Source of the DNA: Beaufortia kweichowensis
Lineage: Eukaryota > Chordata > Actinopteri > Cypriniformes > Gastromyzontidae
Direction: 5' to 3'
NCBI GenBank assembly: GCA_019155185.1
Contig: CM032795.1
Span: 9,403,795-9,467,794, forward strand
Length of the DNA: 64,000 bases
Shown: piece after piece, positions 1 to 14,232 of the stretch
Layout of the letters: the number at the start of each line of letters is the position of its first letter
Position numbering within the stretch: position 1 is the first letter of the stretch
The notes under the pieces: model-generated
What the model was told of the DNA's origin: nothing
Databases searched by the model: none
What the model saw: the letters and a program-made list of their open reading frames with translations, nothing else
Made by a program: the position numbers and the translations under genes

Positions 1-3000
1 TTTGCAGTGGTGTTTATGTAACTGAAGGGGGTCATTATTTTGGTCTCTGAACAGGCTTTACTGGGACAGTACATGTGCTAATTATTATTTTAATTATTAT
101 TTTATTATATTAATTATTCTTGCCATTAAAAGCACTGGAGAGATCCAATATAAGAGGATTTAACTTTTGTGGGTGTTTCGGGTTTGTGGGACTCGTTATT
201 TAATGTTCACTAATAGCAAAATAATGCAAAAATGTATTTTTTTGCTGATCCTCCAGAGTGGCATTTTTATCTACCTTTCATCAGATTACACAAACCTTTA
301 TTAAAAAACATGTCCATGTCTTCACTAGCTAAAATAATAAGAGCACAACTTTTATACATACACAGTATATAATAAACACATTACATTTAAATATAAATAT
401 ATTTTTTTTACTGTATTTTTTTAGACACTCACGTGTTATCACTGCATAATAGCAGAGCCTCTCAGAGCGTTTTACTCCTCTGAGGTGAATTTACATATTT
501 ATTTAAAAAAGAAATTTGTTAAACATATCCCAACAAAGTCTATAAACTCATAGGTGTTTTGAACTTTGAAATAAAGTAGGTAAACGCCATGGACCCAAAC
601 AAAATTGCATTTGCACTCAACATATAGTTGGAAACTGTGAAGCCATGTCACGCACAGTACTTGTCTTGTCAAATGTGCAGTTATATACATGTCTTTCTTT
701 AGCTTTAAAAGCTGTTTTTAGGTCAATTAGTCACGTCCACCTACGCTCATGCATTTTTAAAGCATGACAAAACATATAATAGACAAAGACAGCAAAGATG
801 TATACAATATGGGCTTTTTTCTACTGTGGAGTTTAGAGAAAGATGGGTGTTCTCTTGCATCAAAGCATCAATTTAACAATTAAAATGTAAGGTGAAAGTC
901 TGGTCAGATTAAAATATTAAGTGTACAGTTTAGTTTCATTAATACTTTACATTTAAGAAGGTGAGTATATGTCACCTGAGGGTCTCTATAGAAAGAATGT
1001 TGATTGTCAAAAAGGTGCAATTTTAGGTTATAAGACTCTGCTATCATTATGCTATCATTGCTCTTGTTATTTAGTCACTCTTTTCTTGTTGCAATCTCTT
1101 ATGTGGTTATTTTCTCTGTGAAACACAAGTAGAAATATTTCAAGAACTGTTGCAGCTCTTGCCTTACAACAACAATTTATAGTAATCAGAGCCTGCCATA
1201 TATTGTAAAATTATGAATCATCAACACTAAGTCTATGTTTAAGATTTTCCCTAAGAAACATGAGGATTGTCTGGTTATACTTCCTTGCTTGTTTGATTCG
1301 CATTCAATTCAGGGGCAGTCTGAGTGGAACAGGTGACTCCAATGAATTTTAGATGGGGACAATAGTCTGTGTCTGCTTTTTTAAACAGCTTTTCTCGAAG
1401 GATGGGCCCACGGCTTATGCTAATTTACCTGGGGATGTCAGTAATTTATTCCAGGAAAGTCGTGCAGGCTTCAAACAATGCACTGAACTTCATAAGAATT
1501 CATAATGAAAAACAGCAATTTGTATTGAGAGGATTATTTCTATGATGTGATGCCCTTATGGTAATTGTGCAGCCACTTGGCCTGTACGTTTCAAAATTGA
1601 TTGTTACGGTCTGACTTTTTAATGATAATACATCCTTTTGTGATTGTGCAGAGAAAATCAGCTTTCGTTTGACCCAAGGTAACTCGAAAACATGTTGGAA
1701 ATGCTCATATGAACCAAAATGGTGCTGATAATTACAAAGGCTAACTGTTAACAAGTTTATATATCACAAAGGAAGCAGACTCTATTCGTAAGAAAACATT
1801 GTGTTGGGTTAAATTGGACATTTCAGCAGAACATTGTTCACAGTTTGATTTTATTCTAATAACCATCGGAACAGCCTGTATTCAAAAAACGATCCTAATA
1901 ACATTTTGGAATAACTTTCATAACATTAACAAAAGGTTGATCATTGTTTAATATACACTGGAATAATTAGCATTTCATATATTAGTTTAAGTTAATTGTG
2001 TCTGCAGTAACAATGAGCTTTGGCTTGGTGTTTCAGAGCTCATAGTAAGCATTGCACATTCCCAGCTACCTGCCCTTGGTGTTAATGTGATGTGTGTACT
2101 TTATTGTAAGTTGCAATGTACAACGTGCACATAACTGCCTTGTCTAATTATAAAATAGTGTTTGCCATTTAATTTTCTTGAATATCTCACCGTGAATGTT
2201 AATTTCTTCTTCTGTATCAAAAGAGCTGAAACTAAACAAGTGTAAATATTCCCGACACACTGACAGTCAGCATATCTTCATGTCACACCTATAAACTAAC
2301 TTAATTAAGCAGATGAAAGAGAGAAGCTGAAGTCTGGTCAGGTTTGAAGGAGTGTGACATTTAATTTCATGTACCAATACTCATTTGGAAATGCTAACAG
2401 TGACTTTCCGTGAGGGTCAACATCCACAATGTTTAACAAAATCATTATGCATTCTTCAAACACACTTGGGCAACAGAGTTCTCATTACTCTCCTGAACCT
2501 AATACCGTCTCAGAGGGAAAGATAGATTATTAAAGAATGAATGTGAGAGAGACATAGAAGCCTTTGGCAATCCCAAGACCCTCCTTGCTGCTTCTGACAT
2601 ATAAAAAAACTCCTTGTTGAACTAGCGCTGCAGTGTTTTGTGTTACGCTATGCAATCATTCCTCAAAACTGAACTATTCATGCATCTATTTGTTGTTGCC
2701 AAAATTGGTTGGGATTAACTGCCTGTTATAAATGTGCCATCTGGCTAATCTACAGAGTATTGCTTTAGTTTTGTAATACCAACATTTATGCTTATTATGG
2801 TTTGTTGGACATTCTATATAAGTTCAGTCACACTGCTGCATATTAATAATGCCATTATTTTTCTGTAATTTGTGTTAAACAGTAGTCCTAAATATACATG
2901 TAAAACCACACCTAAAAATGGATGAATGTCTTTGAATTATAAGCTATAATATCAAACTAACTGACATTTATTTAAGTCATCATGTAGTGTAAAGAACATT

Positions 3001-5795
3001 CCTTGAAAATATAACCTTGATATCCTTAATATTTACTGAGTAATGACATGTCAAAGATTGAAATCATAGTGAAATTATTAGGTATCATACTTTAATGCCT
3101 GTTATCTCAAAATTAGATTTTTAGACTTTAGCCTAGTTTTCACAGACATGGTCACAAATATGTAATGTTATGTATAATACAGATGAAATCCAGCTGCAGA
3201 CTGTATCTCCAACATTAATTTGAATAAATTAACCAAAAACTATTTTTAACTGTATTTTTTATTTGGCAGGTGTCTGTACACTTTTTGCAATAAAACATCT
3301 TAAATAAAAAATCAAATACAGTGCAGAGTTGGAAGACATTTGTATTTCTTAATCTGGCTCATTCCTAACATGATGGGATTTTATTTGAAGTCAACTTTGT
3401 GTTTCCTCATTCATGCATATAGTTTTCTAAATACATTCAGGTAACACGGATACAGTTACTATTGTCCGTTAAAAACACCATATGTCCTGCTTTTTGTCAT
3501 TTTCTTCTGCATCCTCCCCGTGCTGCTTCCCTAAGTTTGTTTTTAACTGTCTCTCCCTCCAAGGAGCACCATAGTCAGCAGTGGATGATGGGATACGAGA
3601 CCCTGCAAGTTAAAGTATCCCCAACACCTGCCAACACTCCCTTGTTCGCCACGCACACACCATCCTCCCTTCTTTCTCATTCCTCACTACATTGTCTTAC
3701 AAAAGTAGGCCTGAATCCCCAATGTGTCCGTTTTGTATTTGTCAGCAGAAACTATTGCCCTCTGTTCAAACCTATCCGTACATGCTCAGCCTTTAAATAT
3801 GTTATCCAAGGGCCGAGGGTACCGTGTACTTTAGATGCAAATGAACAAATTACAGTGACAGGATGGGATTGTGTAGAGCTGGCAACCTTGTGTCTCACCT
3901 TGTGGTGAAAGCAGTGACTGTATCTGTAACTGTCATCACAGCGAGACAGATCAATCCATATCTCTCAGCACGTGCAGTCATGGTGACAGGACTGATGAAC
4001 TCGTGACTTTCTTTTGAGCAAGTGCAGGGGGTGGGTGAAACAGATGAAAGGGTGGACATGTGATTGAAATGCAGAAGGGCTGTGTAGGCATAAAAAGAAA
4101 TAAATGTTAAATCTACTGTTAAGTGTCTCTTCCAGAGTTGCTTGTCTAAATCTGGAATACCTTATACCTTTTAAAGGCACCACTTAAAATGTGTTGTTGT
4201 GAGCCCCAACATCAAAGACTGCTCTTATGATTTTGTCTAAAGTCAGCAAGGGCATTTGCATTTTTAGAAAAAAAACAGTTTTAATTCTTATATATTTCAC
4301 CAATAATACAACTACAGAAGCTCATGTGCATTGACAGCAGGTGTCAGTAAAAGCATTATCTGTTGGCTTCAGCTTTGTTTTTGCACTTCTCTACACACAA
4401 ATGTACATTTGTCAGGACATGTTTTATATACAGAATTGATACAAATAAACAGTTTTACTGCAAAAGTAAAAATTTAGAGTAGTCAGAGCACTGTTGTAAA
4501 TAAAAAGAGGCTTTTAATTTGAGCGTGTATTTTTAGGCTTAGATAGGCTCAGATAAGACCACATTAAAGATCTGATTTGTTTTCAAATTTTATTATCTTT
4601 AGTATTTTATTCCAAGAAACATGACCAAATGAAGAAATGTAGGCAATCCTAGGTCACTAATCAAATAAGCATTTTTCATACATGTATGAAAAGTCAAATT
4701 CTGTTGAAGTACACATGTTCCAAAGTCAAATGCTGGATTAAGTGCTGAAATGTTACTTTGTTAAGCTGATAAATGAGAAATAGCAGTACAATGCAATAAG
4801 CATTTTTTATAGATGGGTTCATATATACTGCAATTTTTGTTGCAACATTTTGTTAAATGATGGTATATTTTTTAGCATTGTAATGAAACACTGACAACAC
4901 ATATACGTAAATGCTTCCATAAAGTTCTACAGTACATGTGTAGCTGTCAGAGAACAAAAAGGAAAGGAACACTGAAGACAGCATTGCATTTTCTACCCAA
5001 GCCATTAATTCACATCCTTGAACACCCAGTACATTTATTTTTCTGTGACGCCTCCATTTCACACACATCTAACATCCACTGCTGAGGGCAACGATTCTTG
5101 TGCTTGATTTTACTGATGGTCTTCGGTTATAACAAGATGGTCTCTTGTTTTCACCCTTTATGACTTTAACACTGGCAAAGGCTGAGGGCAGAAAGGCTGA
5201 AAATAATAAGCTAGTTATTCCATGTTAACGCTATTTTATTCAGTCCAGTGATTTTATACTAAGAATGTTTTGAGGTATCAAAATACATTCACCAAGATTG
5301 TGAGCTCTGTACATTTGAGCATTTAATATTCAGAGCTGCATTTTCAGTAAACAAAACATGCTGGGGGTTTTTAATAGTTATATTTTATTTTATCAAAATG
5401 ACAAAAACAAATTAGTAAGAATAATTATGACCAAATACAGGTTAAGTGAAAGGGCAATTAGTCATTTGTGAGTTTGTGTCATGGTTCAATGTGAGGCAAT
5501 TTAATAATATAGTGGAAGCTATGTAATGCTTTATAACAAAACAAATCTGTTTAGATTCAATTTATAATATATTTGTTCCAATGAAAGTGCACAGAAGCCA
5601 AATAAAATTATGCATAAACTAATTTCATTGTCAAATTTAAAAAATAAACAAATCACAAATTTAAAAATATATATATAGTATAAGTAATTAAAGTCACGGT
5701 TATTAAAATTTCTAATTTATATTGATTCAATTCTAACATCTCCACCAGGTGCCCAAATAGACAAGAACAATATTGATATGTATGTATAGTTTTGA

Positions 5796-5800
<5 letters not shown>
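1..5800. other. gene-free AT-rich spacer
   Basis: I see no supported gene here. Open frames are short or lack codon structure and splice context. The longest, 148 codons at 3462-3908 on the + strand, has no recognisable domain and a low-complexity Ser/Leu/Thr/Cys composition. The stretch is AT-rich with no clear mobile element end. It may be intergenic or part of a long intron of a gene lying outside the window. Confidence 0.6.

Positions 5801-5826
<26 letters not shown>
5801..5826. repeat. (CA)13 microsatellite
   Basis: A perfect CA dinucleotide run of 26 bp lies in gene-free DNA, directly after a short TATA stretch. It is an ordinary vertebrate microsatellite. Confidence 0.97.
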
Positions 5827-8800
5827 TGTTGTGTTTCCATGTTTTAGACATAATTACTTTTATACTGTATATTGTTTCACCTTACCCCTCACACAAACAA
5901 AACATTTGGTCCCCACATTGTGTTTATCAGCACCGCACATACACACAATTTGTCAGTCTAAAGTGGATCCAATCATTTTGCACCCTGTAGTTTTTAGTCA
6001 TAAGCGTTTACATTTGCACTTCTTATCAGGCTGCTTAGATAAGACGAGTCAAGCCAATTCCTTTGGCTCTGGTGTGCAGTTCAGATTTCCATTATGTTTT
6101 TTTGACAGCTTAATGTCAAAGATTAATAATAGAGCCAAAGTTATGACAGGTCTTAATTAGTAAGACCTTACAACTCAGTTATCAGGAAATAGTCTGACTG
6201 GCAGGCAAACATAAGCTTTAGTTTGTTTATGAAATAAACATAGGTACTTCTGCTAATGTGATGGGATCCAAATAAATATCATGCTACAACTTACATAAAA
6301 TCTGCTCTGTTTGGTGGATATATACCAAGATTATCCACATCTCAGGTCCTCTTGAGGTGGGGGTAAAAAGTGATAATAATCACTCATGTGGCCACAATCC
6401 AAGCGGGTTATTTTGTGCTTCAGACCCTGCCAATATTATTTTTTTCTGAAAGTGTTTAGTCTTGTACAGAGAGCAAAAGTTATCTTAGAACAACAATCAA
6501 TCCACAATTCAAAAACTATTCAGGTATATTGCAGTAGTATTGATTTCTTTGGTGGCCTTCATTCTTCAGAGCAAGATTTGTTGTTTAAAACCTAAATTCT
6601 ACTAATTGTCTGTATTGTGCTATAGATTCTAAGTGTATCACCTCTTAATAGCTGCCATCAATATTTGAAGTATGAAAGACTGCTGGCATGAATTTTCAAA
6701 TACAATTTGCTTGTGCTCAACACTAAGTCTTGGATCTATAGTCTTGAAATCATTTGCAGGTTGGACCAACCATCTCTGATGTAAGGAGAGTTCTAAAAGC
6801 AGAAATTCAACTTATAGTACATTCCCTTTTTTAAAAACGATGTAATTGTGATATTGAGACATATTGGAATTGAAAAAGGTACTAAATTACATATTAAAAG
6901 AACATGTTTAATGGACATGAACAGATGTGCATATTTCATATCTATTCACTTTTCCAGGAGTTTTTCCACATTCCAAGAGACTCACTTGGAATGTTTACAT
7001 GTCAATTAAATTGTTGTTCTAAAAGATATACTAATCATTCAGACTAGTCATATATAATACTAACCATATTTTGTAACCAATTTAACTGAAAAAGCACAAA
7101 CAAGTATTGACAGAAGGAATCGAAAGTAGAATATTAACTAATTTTTACCTATAATGATACCAAAGACATAAAAAAATCACTGTTGATATTGTAGATACTG
7201 AAACAACCTTGATGTGATTTAAGTGAAATGTTTTACGTTAAAAGTGTTATTGTGATCTTTAAAATAAATGCAATAAATGTATTTTATTTTCCATTGTAAT
7301 ATGACATTCATATGTGGTAAGCATCTAAATATTAGTTGTGACCGCTGTACATTCAATTGATACTGACTGTTTTCGCTAGACGAGTTGATTGATGAGCTAA
7401 AAATGTTTTATGACGTAAGAATGACGTGGCATTATACCTCAGTGAAATTCTTTAAAAAGCTATATAACCACTCAACTCTGAAATGTATAGTAAGTATAGT
7501 ATCATTTTTATTAATTTGTCTGACAGTGCTGATGTCTGCAGAATGATGCTGTTGATGTGTGAGAAATACTTTTCCCCAAATTACATCGCTGAATTAGATT
7601 TCGTTAATTGATTTTCTGGCTGGTCCAGTGGTCTCTACATCAAATTAGGTGATGAGTGAGACTCTTTTTCATTACGGCAGCAGTTGACTAAATTACTAAT
7701 GCGTAATCCAAAACTGTAATGTGAAGTGAGTTTTTTTCTCCAATCATCATTTACAACCACAGAATATGTTGTTATTTTGCAATACTCATATACTGTACTC
7801 GTATACTGGCATATATGTTATTTGAATATTATTACCATCTTCACACATACAGTAGCATGCACTGGTCAGACGTCCAGCTAAATTAAAGCCAAGCGTTTCC
7901 TGTATTGACCAAACAGACAGATTGTATATGAAGAATTTAATGTCATGTAAAATAAAACTATAAAATTACTTCCGCAGGTGTCTTGCAAACCCCTATTGAT
8001 TACATGTGAGCAAGGCAGAATAGAAACAAACAACATACATACACAAAAAATAAAGACTTACTGTGTTCTATTTTATCTCAGTACTGTTAAAATGGACATT
8101 GTTGAGTATGATTGAATTACATTAGGTAAGAAAACAATAATTAATTCCAGCACAGCTTGTGTTTCAGCTCAGTAAATGAGGACTAAAGGGAGGCAATCTG
8201 ACAGACCAATGGATTTGGCACAAGCTCCTCTTGTCAGGTGTCAAGCTTGTTGGCTGCTCTCTTTGTGGCCCTGTGTCTTTCACAGATGAATGATGCAAAG
8301 TCTTTACTAACAGTTTCTCAAACCAGCTCAGAAGAAGCGCACAAATACATTAATAAACCACAGCAGTGTCTTGACTCTCTGATCTATCTGATGTTTTTGA
8401 GGTTTACCACTTTAGTCAGCATTGCATTTACTTCAAATTCAAAACTGTATTTCGATTTCCCGGTTGTTGTGACCATAAGTAATCACAAACATTTTAGGCA
8501 CAGTCATTTGCTGTTGTAAATAGTTTTAGTTGGCATGCATGAAATTCAACCATAAATATTCTCGGTAATATGACGGAAACACATTTCCCATTATACAAAC
8601 CTAACGCATTACAAACCTGAGCGGCTGGGCTGGCTGTGTGCGGGAATGCTTCATCAGCAAAACATCAGTTCAGGTTTAACCCAATATGACTCCAATTCCT
8701 ATAAGGCAGGGACGCCTTTCATCATCAATAAATATTCACCTCTCTTCAGGAAAGTGGTGAAAGGCTCTCCATTCTCTTTCCTATATATATTTTTCTCCAT

Positions 8801-10024
8801 AGCATTCCTCGATGAAGCAATTTAAGTGAGGAAAGACACTGAGACTCTAATTGCAAAGAAAAAATGTGCTCTCTCTGGCTTTGAAATATTAACCATTAGA
8901 GAAATTTGAGGAAATAGAAAGTGGCTAGCAGAGAAGAAATGCCACAGGGTGCCATGGATCACTTTCCATCTAATGGCCCAGCATCGTTAAAAGCTTTTCA
9001 AGCCCTTCTGAACGTGACTCAAAACATAATTGACCTGTAGGGCTCTTAATGAACATCACATATCACAAGCTTCTGAAATTGTAGCATCTTATCAATGAGC
9101 CAAGCAGTCTGGTGGAACGAAATTAACACTCAACAGATGCCTGTATTGTTGAAGGTCATGTTCCACAAACCAAACAAGCCTTTCTCATTTAATGTATTGA
9201 TATTACCTGTAAAACAAACCATTTGGAATAATATGTTTATTTGCAGAGTGCCTTTCATGGGTACTTTAATGGGATTGATAATGGATATAACAAGGAACTG
9301 TATTTTACTCCAACACAAGAAGAGAAAAAGAAAACCTGTTTTTGAACCATTCAGACTCAGGTGTCATTTAAAACTAAATCTCTAAATATGAAAAAAACTA
9401 AATATGCATCTGAAAGAAATAGCCTCTTCCGCATGTCAGCATGGTTTAGAAGATCAACGCTGCTGTGGCACGCAGATGTATTACTGGGAAGCCGTGACCT
9501 TTCCACCTGCAGATATGTCGGTATCCGTACACCTGTGTAAACTGTGAGTTGGTATTGATTGAGCGTCCAGTATGGGAGACATGAATGCCCTTTGTGCTCT
9601 AATTAGCAAAGCTGTGAAAAATGAGCATGGCTGCACAGTAGATAAATGCATTTGTGCAGAGTCTCAGGCTATCACAGTTGTTTCAGCACAGAATTTCATC
9701 CAGTACCTGGTAGTGTGAGGTCAGGAATCATTTGGTTGTTTATAATATGGTCATTTGTAATTTGGTCGTGACCACTGTTTGTTTCCAGTGAACTTAGTTG
9801 TTATTTACAGTCAGCAGATAAATTGGTATAGTGTGACTAATAATTTATAATTTTATAATTATAATTTAAGAAATGTATAATTTCTAGTAATAAAGTAATT
9901 CATTATTTAATATTTTAAATGGCAATAAAAGGTGTGATTGTAAAAGCAATTTACTATTGAAATATTAATCCATCAATAAATAGTTCAAATTTAAAAGAGG
10001 ATGTAAAAACAACATAAATCACTC
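5827..10024. other. gene-free stretch; possible conserved non-coding DNA near 8.7-9.06 kb
   Basis: No gene is supported. A short hairpin (9-bp arms, 7-bp loop) lies at 6969-6993. The part at 8680-9060 and again about 9560-9700 is less AT-biased and has homeodomain-like TAATTA/TAATTG cores and no transposon signature. That is the look of a conserved non-coding element, but conservation cannot be tested from a single sequence. Confidence 0.4.
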
Positions 10025-10043
10025 AAAAAAAAAAAAAAAAAAA
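10025..10043. repeat. poly(A) run, 19 bp
   Basis: An uninterrupted run of 19 A on the + strand, preceded by ACTC and followed by CATTTT. It could be the tail of an old retroposed copy, but no body of a retroelement is recognisable in front of it. Confidence 0.9.
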
Positions 10044-10236
10044 CATTTTAAAATGCATTATTAAATTCCTACATAAATAGTGCAATTTCAAAATACATTT
10101 GGAAATGCGATTTTAAAAAAGAAAAAATAATTGTTATGAAAACAGGCTCTGTTTCTGTTTGCCATTTCCATTTTGATTTCCCTGCTGCATTTCCTTTCCC
10201 TTTTTCCTTTTAGATTAGCTACTCATTTTTGCCTCT

Positions 10237-10483
10237 CGATTTAGCATGTCACTGACAGTTGGGGTCCTTGTTCTTCTAAAACGGGGACTGGAAATTAGCA
10301 TGGAAGGGTGGATGTAACAAGCTCTCTGATTGGCTATTTCCTTAAGAAGGTAGATCTGAGTTTGCACACGGCATACAAGGAAATAGCCAGTCAGAGAGCT
10401 TGTTACATCCACCCTTCAATGTTAATTTGCATTCCCTGTTTTACAAGCACAAGGACCCCAAGTGTCAGTGAAATGCTAAATCT
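10237..10483. mobile_element. foldback / MITE-like inverted repeat
   Basis: Two arms of about 107 bp (10237-10343 and 10377-10483) are near-perfect reverse complements around a 33-bp centre. Both contain the GGGTGGATGTAACAAGCTCTCTG-type segment followed by the GGCTATTTCC segment, with scattered mismatches (for example GATTGG against GACTGG). The structure fits a non-autonomous DNA transposon that transposes as a foldback. I could not identify a clean target-site duplication, so the family is not assigned. A transcript across it would form a long hairpin. Confidence 0.8.
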
Positions 10484-11664
10484 GCGATCAATGACATCAT
10501 GCCTGCCCTAAAGACGCTACAGACAGAAAGAAGAAGAGAAATATAGACAAAATGTGTGCATCTATCTCTCTACAACATTAATCGATCTTCATAGAAATGT
10601 TTTTAGATCAAATTAAATAACATTGACCTTAACATTACAAAGTGCACACCTTTCAATATAGATGAGACAGATCCACCAGTGCAGGCAAATAGACAGGAGT
10701 CTAATCTTGTAATGGCAGAAGCAAAATCTGAGCCAGCTCCCACGTATCTGTGTGAAGATATTGTAGCGTAGTTTTGAAGCTCAAACCATTTGGCTCCACC
10801 CCAGCGAATGCGGTTCACAGACTGAACTGCCAGATAAGAGCTGGGCAATCATTTATTTAGTGCAGCTACCTGAATAAGAACATGAGAAATGTGCTATACC
10901 CTCTCCTCTGTACCCAAACACCTGGGTCTTACAATCCTCTGTGATAATGGGAAAATTATTTATGGAGAAAAATACGCAGTTATCACAGTTGGGTATTAAA
11001 CCTACACCGTTGTTTGTTTGTTTAGGTTGATTGTATATTAATTTTCATCTTTGTTTCAACATTTAGTTTCATAAGGATAAATGCTTTGCAGTTTTGCGAT
11101 TGTTTGTTTGTGAAAGAGAATCAAAATTCTATGATGCTGTGAACTGCTATGTGAAATCTTTTAATCTTTAGTCAAATAAACTGTGTTGGACCCCCTTTTG
11201 ACTTCAAACAACTTGCTTCTTTGTGGATTAAATACAACAAGGTGCTGGAAACATACCTCAGAGATTCTGGTCCATTTGACGTGTTAGTTTGCAGTTGCTG
11301 CAGATTTCTTGGGTGTGTATTCATGATGCAAATCCAAATGGTGCTCTGTTTGACATTATGTGGATTTGTAAGCCATGTGTCATCCTGCTGGATAAGGCAA
11401 GGTTTTTACAGTCTTTCATTGCCCAAATTTGTTGAGTCCATGCCCTGATGGCACCCTGTTTGATCATCTGTTGCTGTAGCCCACCTGCTTCCAAGTTTAT
11501 TTCTGTTGTGCATTCAGAAAAGGTGAATAGGGAGAATTTACCCCATTGAATATTTCTCAGAGTGTGCCAAGTTTAAACACAAGCTATCAAATACGCTATT
11601 GCCAAGACAAAATATAGTTTAACATATGCTCTCTAATACACTGATTGCTGATCTTTTATTACAA
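10484..11664. other. gene-free stretch
   Basis: No exon, RNA gene or mobile element end could be supported. Short open frames on both strands are chance. Confidence 0.5.
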
Positions 11665-11965
11665 CTAGTGTTGTCAAACTATGTTAACTGTGAAACACTG
11701 TTATTTCACTATTCACTTTAATATTTTATAGTTGAATTCTAAGCTAATCATGACACACTATACTGATGGAAAGGTGTAAGACTCAAGAATAAATATCTGA
11801 CCAATTGTTATAACAATAAACATAAACAAAACATTTTAATGTTAGTGTCATTTATAAAAATACCTAGAATAAGAAAAACCTTTAAAAAAATATCTAATTT
11901 CTAAAATAAACATGTACTGCATTTTCATGTGTATGCTCAATATGTGCAGTTATCAGGTTTATTAA
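11665..11965 (-). repeat. dispersed repeat copy A (unclassified family)
   Basis: Read on the - strand, this stretch matches two others in the window (about 30085-30395 and 46440-46590, both +). Shared blocks include CTGCACATATTGAGCAT, TTTGAGTCTT..CCTTT.CATCA, GTTTGTCATGA.TAG, GAAATATT..AGTGAATAG and a final ACAGTTAAC. Copies differ by many substitutions and small gaps, so the family is old. I do not see terminal inverted repeats, an internal promoter or coding capacity. Confidence 0.75.
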
Positions 11966-14217
11966 GTCAAATGATTTGTTTTTTACAATAATTAACAAAT
12001 ATTTAACAATAACAGTCATATAGAGGAATTGAAAATGTAAACCATAAATAAAAAAATGCTATGCAACTTTACAATAATTCATATACTTTTAATATGGCAT
12101 CCTGCAATACCCATAGAGCACCATCCGCATTGACTGTGTATTAATTGTTTAGTATTCTATTCACTGGAAGCATCATTTGAATGCTCCATTGGGCAGTTTG
12201 TGCCCACGCCTTAACAACTCTCATTATTGTATTCCCATTTTTAAAATGGTTGACATTTTTTAGTTAAATATCTAGTTTTTGTTGCACTGTTTATTCTCAA
12301 GGTGGAGAAACATTAGTTGCAAACAGTTTAACAATCAATAAAAAGGTCATTGCAATAAGGAAAATAAATGTGCTGCAATATAGAGATAGGAATATTGATT
12401 TCATTCAAAAACAGCTAGCAGGCGCTTGCAACAGTTACATGGTGTGTCATGAATTTAATAATGATGTTCTTTTACAGAGGTTTGAGGCAAGGTGATGTGA
12501 CATCATAAATATATTTCTCATCCAGATAATATGGTCCCTGTTAGGCTCTAAATCATGATGACGTTTTACTAGCGAGTGAAAAGATAAAAAAACTTTTGCC
12601 TTTTAATTGAAAAACACCAGCAAGCATCCAAACAACTGATTAAAAACTTCTTGTCCTTAAGGGGAAGAACAACTTAAAAATTCACATTGCTAAGTAACAG
12701 TTTGACAGCAAGGTCTGTGCGATTTAGTAATTGCTTTGAGACAAAGAACTCCCGGCAATTAAAACTTGACCTGAAATCGAATGACTCTCTGAGGACATTT
12801 GAGCAGCTGGAGAATGAAAGGCGATTAACTACTACTTAAGATTAGAGGTATACACAATCTGATTTCAAGACATACAATTAATGCTGTTCTGGGACTGTAC
12901 AAAAACTATACACATATAATGCATCAGGTGAATCAAAATATGTCTGCTATACATTTAAGATTGTAAACTTGTGAATTTTTTTAAAGAGATACATTTACTG
13001 TGAAAGGTTTAGAATTACTTTTTGCATCTGCATCTCATTTTTAGAATCTGCATTTTTACATTTTAGTATAGTATAATACAAAATACAAATAGTAAAAGTA
13101 CAGAATAGTACAGAATGTAGACTATTACAGTATTGGATCATGGATTGTGAAGCAAAATAATTGGCAAAAAATGGCCTTCATGCCATCACATGAAATTTGC
13201 CATGTATCCAAATATTAATCTTTTCATAACATACAGTGTATGAAAAATGAGTATGAGTAGGAAAAAATACCTAAATGGCTTAAGACATCCACTGAAATTT
13301 TTAAGATGGAGCTATGGAACTGCCACATTGAAAAAGTAAAAATAAACAATAAATTATGAGCCAAGTGGCTCTTTTTGAAATGTCGAAGGTACCAAGAAAT
13401 TCTTATTATTATTCTTATTTAACTGTGTTTAACACCTGAGTAAATGATTAGATAAATGATTTCATTATTGTTGTTAGAAGAATATGGGGCAACAAACATA
13501 AACAATAAAGCCTATTTAAATTTACGTCCTGGCTAGATTTGCTTATTGAACTCCAAATGATTTTTATATACATCACACACAGCTAACTGTGCTGTGTGGT
13601 GAGCGTTCTGGCGCACTTTGGCTTCTGTCACGTCATCCAGTCACATGTTACACACTGATGGAGGCTGATGAGATTCTCCCACTATTTCTGTAAAGTGATT
13701 TAACTTTTAAGAAAAGCGGCAAGAAAATATCATCTTTCTACACAGTGGACTTCTCAGTATAACACAAGCTCATGCCACCTGCAGAAGCAGAACCAAGATA
13801 ACACAGTTGCTGGCTTCACTGACAACTGAGATCCACCTGCAACTTCAGAAGAGATAAGGTATTAATGGTGGATTTCTGGCACATGACATCACAAAGAGTC
13901 TTTGACTTTAGGCGCTATACAGGAGAAGCATGAGGAGGTGGTCTAAACAGTATCACATGTTATAAACAGTTGTTAAAACACAAGTAAGGCCAAAGATGTT
14001 TATCTTTATGTGCTTTAGACTCCTAGAGATGTTCTACCCAACACACATTTCCTCGCTCTGTGCTATAGCAGCTCTGTTATTGGACCCGACATGGATGCGC
14101 TAAAGGCACAGAAGTGTATATTGGCAAAATTCCACGAACAATTCAGTATTCACAATGTTGATCTCAAGGCACTTTCAGAACATTAACTCATTTCACTACT
14201 GTGGTATAAAAAGGATT
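11966..14217. other. gene-free stretch
   Basis: AT-rich DNA without a supportable gene, RNA or transposon boundary. Confidence 0.5.
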
Positions 14218-14218
14218 T

Positions 14219-14232
14219 TATATATATATATA
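14219..14232. repeat. (TA)7 microsatellite
   Basis: A short perfect TA run flanked by near-duplicated AAGGATTT(T/A) motifs on both sides. Confidence 0.85.

Noticed and set aside
3462..3908. 148-codon + strand open frame
   Set aside because: No domain, low-complexity Ser/Leu/Thr/Cys composition, no splice or promoter context; expected by chance in 64 kb.
8238..8519. Frame starting with a signal-peptide-like hydrophobic stretch
   Set aside because: The following part has no Cys pattern or domain and ends quickly; chance hydrophobic stretch.
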